Positions 59,901 through 64,000 of a stretch of 64,000 bases of DNA are shown here, piece after piece. Numbering within the stretch: position 1 is the stretch's first letter; each line of letters begins with the position of its first letter. Made by a program: the position numbers and the translations under genes. The notes beneath the pieces are model-generated. The model did no database searches and was not told where the DNA came from. It saw only the letters and a list, made by a program, of their open reading frames with translations. Source of the stretch: Eopsaltria australis (Eukaryota; Chordata; Aves; Passeriformes; Petroicidae); assembly GCA_034509425.1 (NCBI GenBank), contig JAVTVJ010000490.1, positions 124,001-188,000 on the forward strand, in the 5' to 3' direction.

Positions 59901-60769
59901 ACACTGAGCAAAATTCACTCAGGAAGGAACATTTGTATTTAATTAAGCAGGTGGACAGAAATTTCATTACTTAAATTATAACCCTGCTCTTTTACAAAAT
60001 TACATTTATTTCTTTTGAGCCATAGCACTGCCAAATTTTACTTTGGGAAGGGCACTGGCTGTTCTTTTGATTGTATCCTTGGCCAAAGGTTAAAATAATC
60101 AGTAAATCCCTGAAGATTATAATCACGGGAGAGGTTGAGAAAAAGTGGACTGATGACAGACTCCAATGAGGCTTTTGTTTGATTTTTTTTTTCCACCTGA
60201 CTAATGGCAAAACCTGAGTACTGTGCATTCAAAAATGGAATTAATTAACCATGGATGCTGGAAAACTCAGGACTCTGTGGTTCTTCACTCTCTGTGCTGC
60301 CCATTAACAAATCAAATTATTTTCAATGCAGGAACAGAGAGTGCTCCTGTCTCATGACCTGGGTGGGCAGCAGTGTGATTGGATCTATAAAGGATAGTTG
60401 AATATCTTTCTTTTGGCAGTGACTCTTTTTTTACCTTCCTAATGGAGAATTGCCTCCTGTCAGGTTGGAAATACCTCTGTGGACTTCAACGTGCACTCAG
60501 ACATCTGGGATGGGATTCAGTTACCTGAACATTTGTGGTTATTGATATTTGAGCTGCTCTGGTTCATCCTGCTTAGCTGCCAACTGGTCAGGAATAACAC
60601 AGGTGTTCCCTGAATCCATCAGCATGGGTGTCTCCAATATCCTGGCATTTCTCAAATGATCACAGGCATCGTGTCAGGACAAGGACATTGAGTGCCTAGG
60701 TCAGAAATGTCTCCCTCTGCACATGTATGTTTAGATGCTGAAAATAAGGTGCTCAGATTTCAGTCTGGA
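56913..60769. other. Intergenic DNA with one CR1 copy
   Basis: Apart from CR1 at 58818-58930, nothing is recognised with confidence. The segment about 57815-58010 has a repeat-like look (possibly LTR-derived), but I cannot place it. Confidence 0.45.
58818..58930 (-). mobile_element. CR1 3' fragment, short
   Basis: 'tcacagaaccacagggtcat', 'ggaatggtttgggttggaag' and 'tccagttccaaccccctggg'. Confidence 0.87.
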
Positions 60770-60893
60770 TCTTGTCCCCGGCTCTGCTGGGTCTGGCCGA
60801 GGTGGAATTAATTTTCCACAGAGCAGCTGAGCTGTGTGTTGGTGACTAGAAAGATGTTGGGGACACGAGGGCATTTTGGCTACTGCTGAGCAT
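60770..60893 (+). mobile_element. LTR-like remnant of an endogenous retrovirus-type element
   Basis: Stretches such as ggaattaattttccacagag and cattttggctactgctgagca resemble the common avian ERVL-type LTR consensus as I recall it. It runs straight into a CR1 copy at about 60894. No internal retroviral coding sequence is visible. Family assignment is from memory and needs a repeat search. Confidence 0.45.
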
Positions 60894-61372
60894 CAACCTG
60901 GTGGAGTCAGTCCAGGGGAGGCACCAGGATGATCAGAGGGATGGAGCAGCTCTGCTGGGAGAAAAGGCTGGGAGAATTGGGATTGTTCAGCCTGGAAAAA
61001 AAGGCTTCAGGGTGACCCAAATGTGGCCTTCCAGTGCCTGAAGGGAGCCTGCAAGAAAGATGTAAAGAGATTTTTTTACAAGAGCCTGGAGTCACAGGAC
61101 AAGAGGAAATGGCTTCAAACTGAAGAGGGAAACTTGGTTTAGATTCTAGGAAGAAATTCTTCCCTATGAGGGTGGGGAGGCCCTGGCACCCCTGAGAAGG
61201 GTGCCCAGAGAAGCTGTGGCTGCCTCTCGATCCTTGGCAATTTCCAAGGCCAGGCTGGATGGGGTTTGGAGCACCCTGGGACAGTGGAAGGTGTCCCTGT
61301 CCATGGCAGGGGGTTGGTATTAGATGAACTTTAAGCTCTCTTTAACCCAAATCATGCTGTGATTCTATGATT
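60894..61372 (+). mobile_element. CR1 LINE 3' fragment
   Basis: About 480 bp of CR1 3' end, from 'gtccaggggaggcaccagga' through 'tgtggctgcctctcgatcc' to the tail 'tgtgattctatgatttt'. The reading frames are broken, so it is inactive. Confidence 0.9.
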
Positions 61373-61461
61373 TTCTCCAACATTTCTCTCCCAATAGTGG
61401 GCTGGGTTTGGGCAAGACCTTGGGAGAGCACACAGTTAGGACAACTGATCCAGACCTTACT

Positions 61462-61572
61462 TACAGGATATTCTGAGTTGGAAAGAAGCCACAAGAGTCA
61501 TCAAGTCCAACTTTGAAATGAATGGCCCATACAGGGATTGAACTTGGGTATTATTAGCACCTGACCAGAAGG
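61462..61572 (-). mobile_element. tRNA-Ile-derived SINE with CR1-like tail (TguSINE1-like)
   Basis: Positions 61523-61572 on the minus strand resemble a decayed tRNA-Ile: the plus strand shows tggcccatacagggattgaa (acceptor and T arm) and tattattagcacc (anticodon region with loop). Positions 61462-61520 hold a CR1-type 3' end (gatattctgagttggaaaga and tcaagtccaact). A tRNA-Ile head joined to a CR1 tail is the structure known for TguSINE1 of zebra finch, mobilised by CR1 machinery. The copy is 5'-eroded. Confidence 0.7.
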
Positions 61573-64000
61573 ATGTTCCACACCAAATCACATGTGCTCA
61601 GCAATGAAAGTTAAGAGAAGGGGCTGGGAGGGGCATTTGTTATCACATTGTTTGTCTTCCAGAGCAACCACCAAGTGCACTAAAGCCCTACTTTCCAGCA
61701 AGTGGCTGGACAGCCCCTTCCAGAAGAGAAGTAGAGAATAAATCTTCAGTTTTCCTCTGCTTCTGCATGAAGCCTTTGCTTTATTGAAAAGGCTTTATCT
61801 TGATCTAATAAGCAAGATTCATCCATTTTGTTTCCTTCCCTCCCTCCCTATCCTGCTGAGGAGAGGAGTGATAAGGTGGCTTGGTGGGAACCTCATATCC
61901 AGACAAGGCTGACCCATCACATTAATTTAAAAGTTCTTATGCTGCTTCTAGACTATAAATGGACTGATGAAGGGTCAAAATTTGGCTGAGGTCAGTGACC
62001 AACCTCTTGCTCAGAGATCTTAATTTCTAGAGTCTCAGTAATTATGAGATCTTCACACAGCACACTTCAGAATGGGAAGGAATCAGGCTGGAAGGAAAAC
62101 AAGGCAATATTGAAGTCAGTGACACACAAGTGGTGATCAGGGTGTTAATTATGAGTGGCACGAGATGAGTTAAGTCAACTCTTCTCTCTTGGTGGCCTGT
62201 GGGCCACAGATAAGCCCATGCCTGTGGTTATTCTGCAGATGGTTTCACACTGTCACATTCTGGGCCAAAAAGTAGGGGTTCAGGTTGAAATGGTTACAGT
62301 AGCGATGAGAAAAGTAAGAAACATATTATTATTTTGATTGCACAGTAGTAGCTGAGTAATTACACAAATTGGTGATTCAGGATTCTCAGTAAAGAGAAAA
62401 GAGGACCATAATTAACTCCTCTATCTTGCAACACAGACCATTATTTGAGGAAATGACATAAAAACATGTAAACACTCTCTCCTTACAAACCTAAGGGTCA
62501 TAGAAATAGTTCTCAGCTCAGAAAAATTATTCATCTTTGGGAAAAACTGGAATAAAAGCCTTTGAAGGAAAACAGCAAGAAATATATACATGTAAAATTA
62601 TAGATGAGTGTGTAAATGGTACAACTGTGATGGTTATGATTAATTTTCAAGTTTGGGAAAGAATAAATTCTGACTCTTTTCCAACAAACCACCAGATTCA
62701 ATGTCTTTTCATGCACAGGTTTGAACTGCCTTTCTAGACAGATCAGGCAATATTTTAATTTTGAAGACTGCATATTTGAAATCCTGAAACAAACTTCAGG
62801 GCTCAGCAGAAAGACAAAAGATGAAATTAGCCCAATAAGCCAAGCTTCTGTTTCAGCCTTTCCAGCCTCCTCAGAGAGATGAGGTTATCTATGATCTGAT
62901 GGCCCTTGAGTAGCTCCATAATTTAGCAGGAGTTTACAGAGACTCAAGGCCTTTCTCTATGAGAAATTAGAGTTTTTTCCACAAATTCTCTGCTGTCCCA
63001 CTCTTAAGCACTATCTTCAAAAATCAGAATTGATCACTGCTTTTTTTGCTTAGACCTCAAAGCTCCTGGCACCCTCCAGAAATTTGTATCTTCCTGAGCT
63101 AAAGCCCTGTGTAAAGATAAAAACCATCAATACTTCCAACGAAGAAGAAAGAAGAGACAATAGTAAAAGCCTAATTAATGATTTAATGATCCTGTGATAA
63201 ACAGAGAAGGGACAGCTCACCATGACCTTTTCTTCCACTATTATTTAGACTGAGGCATATCTGCACCTCTTTTCCTTACAAGGGAGTGTCAGCTTATTCA
63301 GCTTCCTGGGATGCAAACAGATTTTGCAAACGAAATATATTCCCCACCTATCCCCTTATATTTGCCATATTTTGATGGTTCCTGTGAGGGCTAAATAGGA
63401 GGACAAGCAAAATGTAGCAGTTGTTTTATTACACAGGCCTTCATAGACACAGGGCATAATAAAAGGGGGGGAAAAAGAAAATAAAACCTGAAACAAACAA
63501 CAAAAAAGCAGGTTTCACTTGGGTTATCCATAATTATGAATACCAGTTATGCAAGACTCGCTCTAGCTGCAATAACAGCAATAACTATTTTAACCCTAAT
63601 CTAACACTACAATGGAGATTTAATTCTGCAACAGATGGCTGTTCAACTACAAAGATCTTCTCTGACAGTGATTCACATCCTCCCCTTGGCAACCAAATCC
63701 ACTGCCTGGTTTGCCTTGTAGTTACGAAGATTTTTTCTAGTTGTGATGTTTTCCCTGATATTTGATCTAATTCCTCCCTGCTGTCTTGTAAACCCATTCC
63801 TCCTGCCCAAAATGATGAGAAGGAATAACTGATGCTTGTGTCTTATGTAACATCTATTTTAGCCATCCTCAGTTAATCACGAATCTTCCTTTCCCTCTGG
63901 AATCACACGCCCAGTTCTTTAAGGCTTCTTCTGGATCTTCCTTACCCAGCTTCCCCATCCTTACAGCTTTGTCTGAGCTCACTCTGGTCCCTGTCCTTTA
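61573..64000. other. Intergenic DNA, nothing recognised
   Basis: AT-rich. Short open frames only. No AQP1 coding sequence found up to the window edge. Confidence 0.5.

Overview
The window is nuclear DNA from a bird, most likely a songbird (passerine). Three observations support this. It carries about twenty fragments of avian CR1 LINEs with the typical 3' end (a line such as 'ttggaagggaccttaaagatc' next to a tcatagaa-type tail). It has a tRNA-Ile-derived SINE with a CR1-like tail that resembles the zebra finch family TguSINE1. It contains one vertebrate multi-exon gene with canonical introns. Nothing looks bacterial or viral apart from one short, LTR-like remnant.

The only gene I can support is a complete growth-hormone-releasing hormone receptor (GHRHR) on the minus strand, from the ATG at 53357-53359 to the stop at 35131-35133. 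I assembled 13 coding exons by hand. All introns are GT-AG, all phases match, and the exon sizes (108, 98, 133, 154, 61, 70, 92, 130 and 42 bp) are those usual for class B GPCR genes. The product is 424 residues, against 423 in human. It has a signal peptide, a cysteine-rich hormone-binding ectodomain, seven transmembrane segments and a short tail ending in Cys.

Layout. Positions 1-35 kb are intergenic, at the 3' side of GHRHR, with CR1 copies, long microsatellites, a 24-bp perfect palindrome, an RFX-type X-box, one exon-like ORF and a CTCF-like motif. Positions 35.1-53.4 kb are GHRHR, with several CR1 pieces and simple repeats in its introns. Positions 53.4-64 kb are the 5' flank, with a putative promoter, more CR1, an LTR-like remnant and the SINE.

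In mammals GHRHR lies between AQP1 (upstream) and ADCYAP1R1 (downstream). I saw no exon of either here, so if synteny holds they lie just outside the window. I did not find a new biological system. The observations most worth checking are the small upstream ORF overlapping the GHRHR start, the expanded CR1 tail in intron 7, the C15 tract at the exon 10 acceptor, and the hairpin at 32.8 kb.
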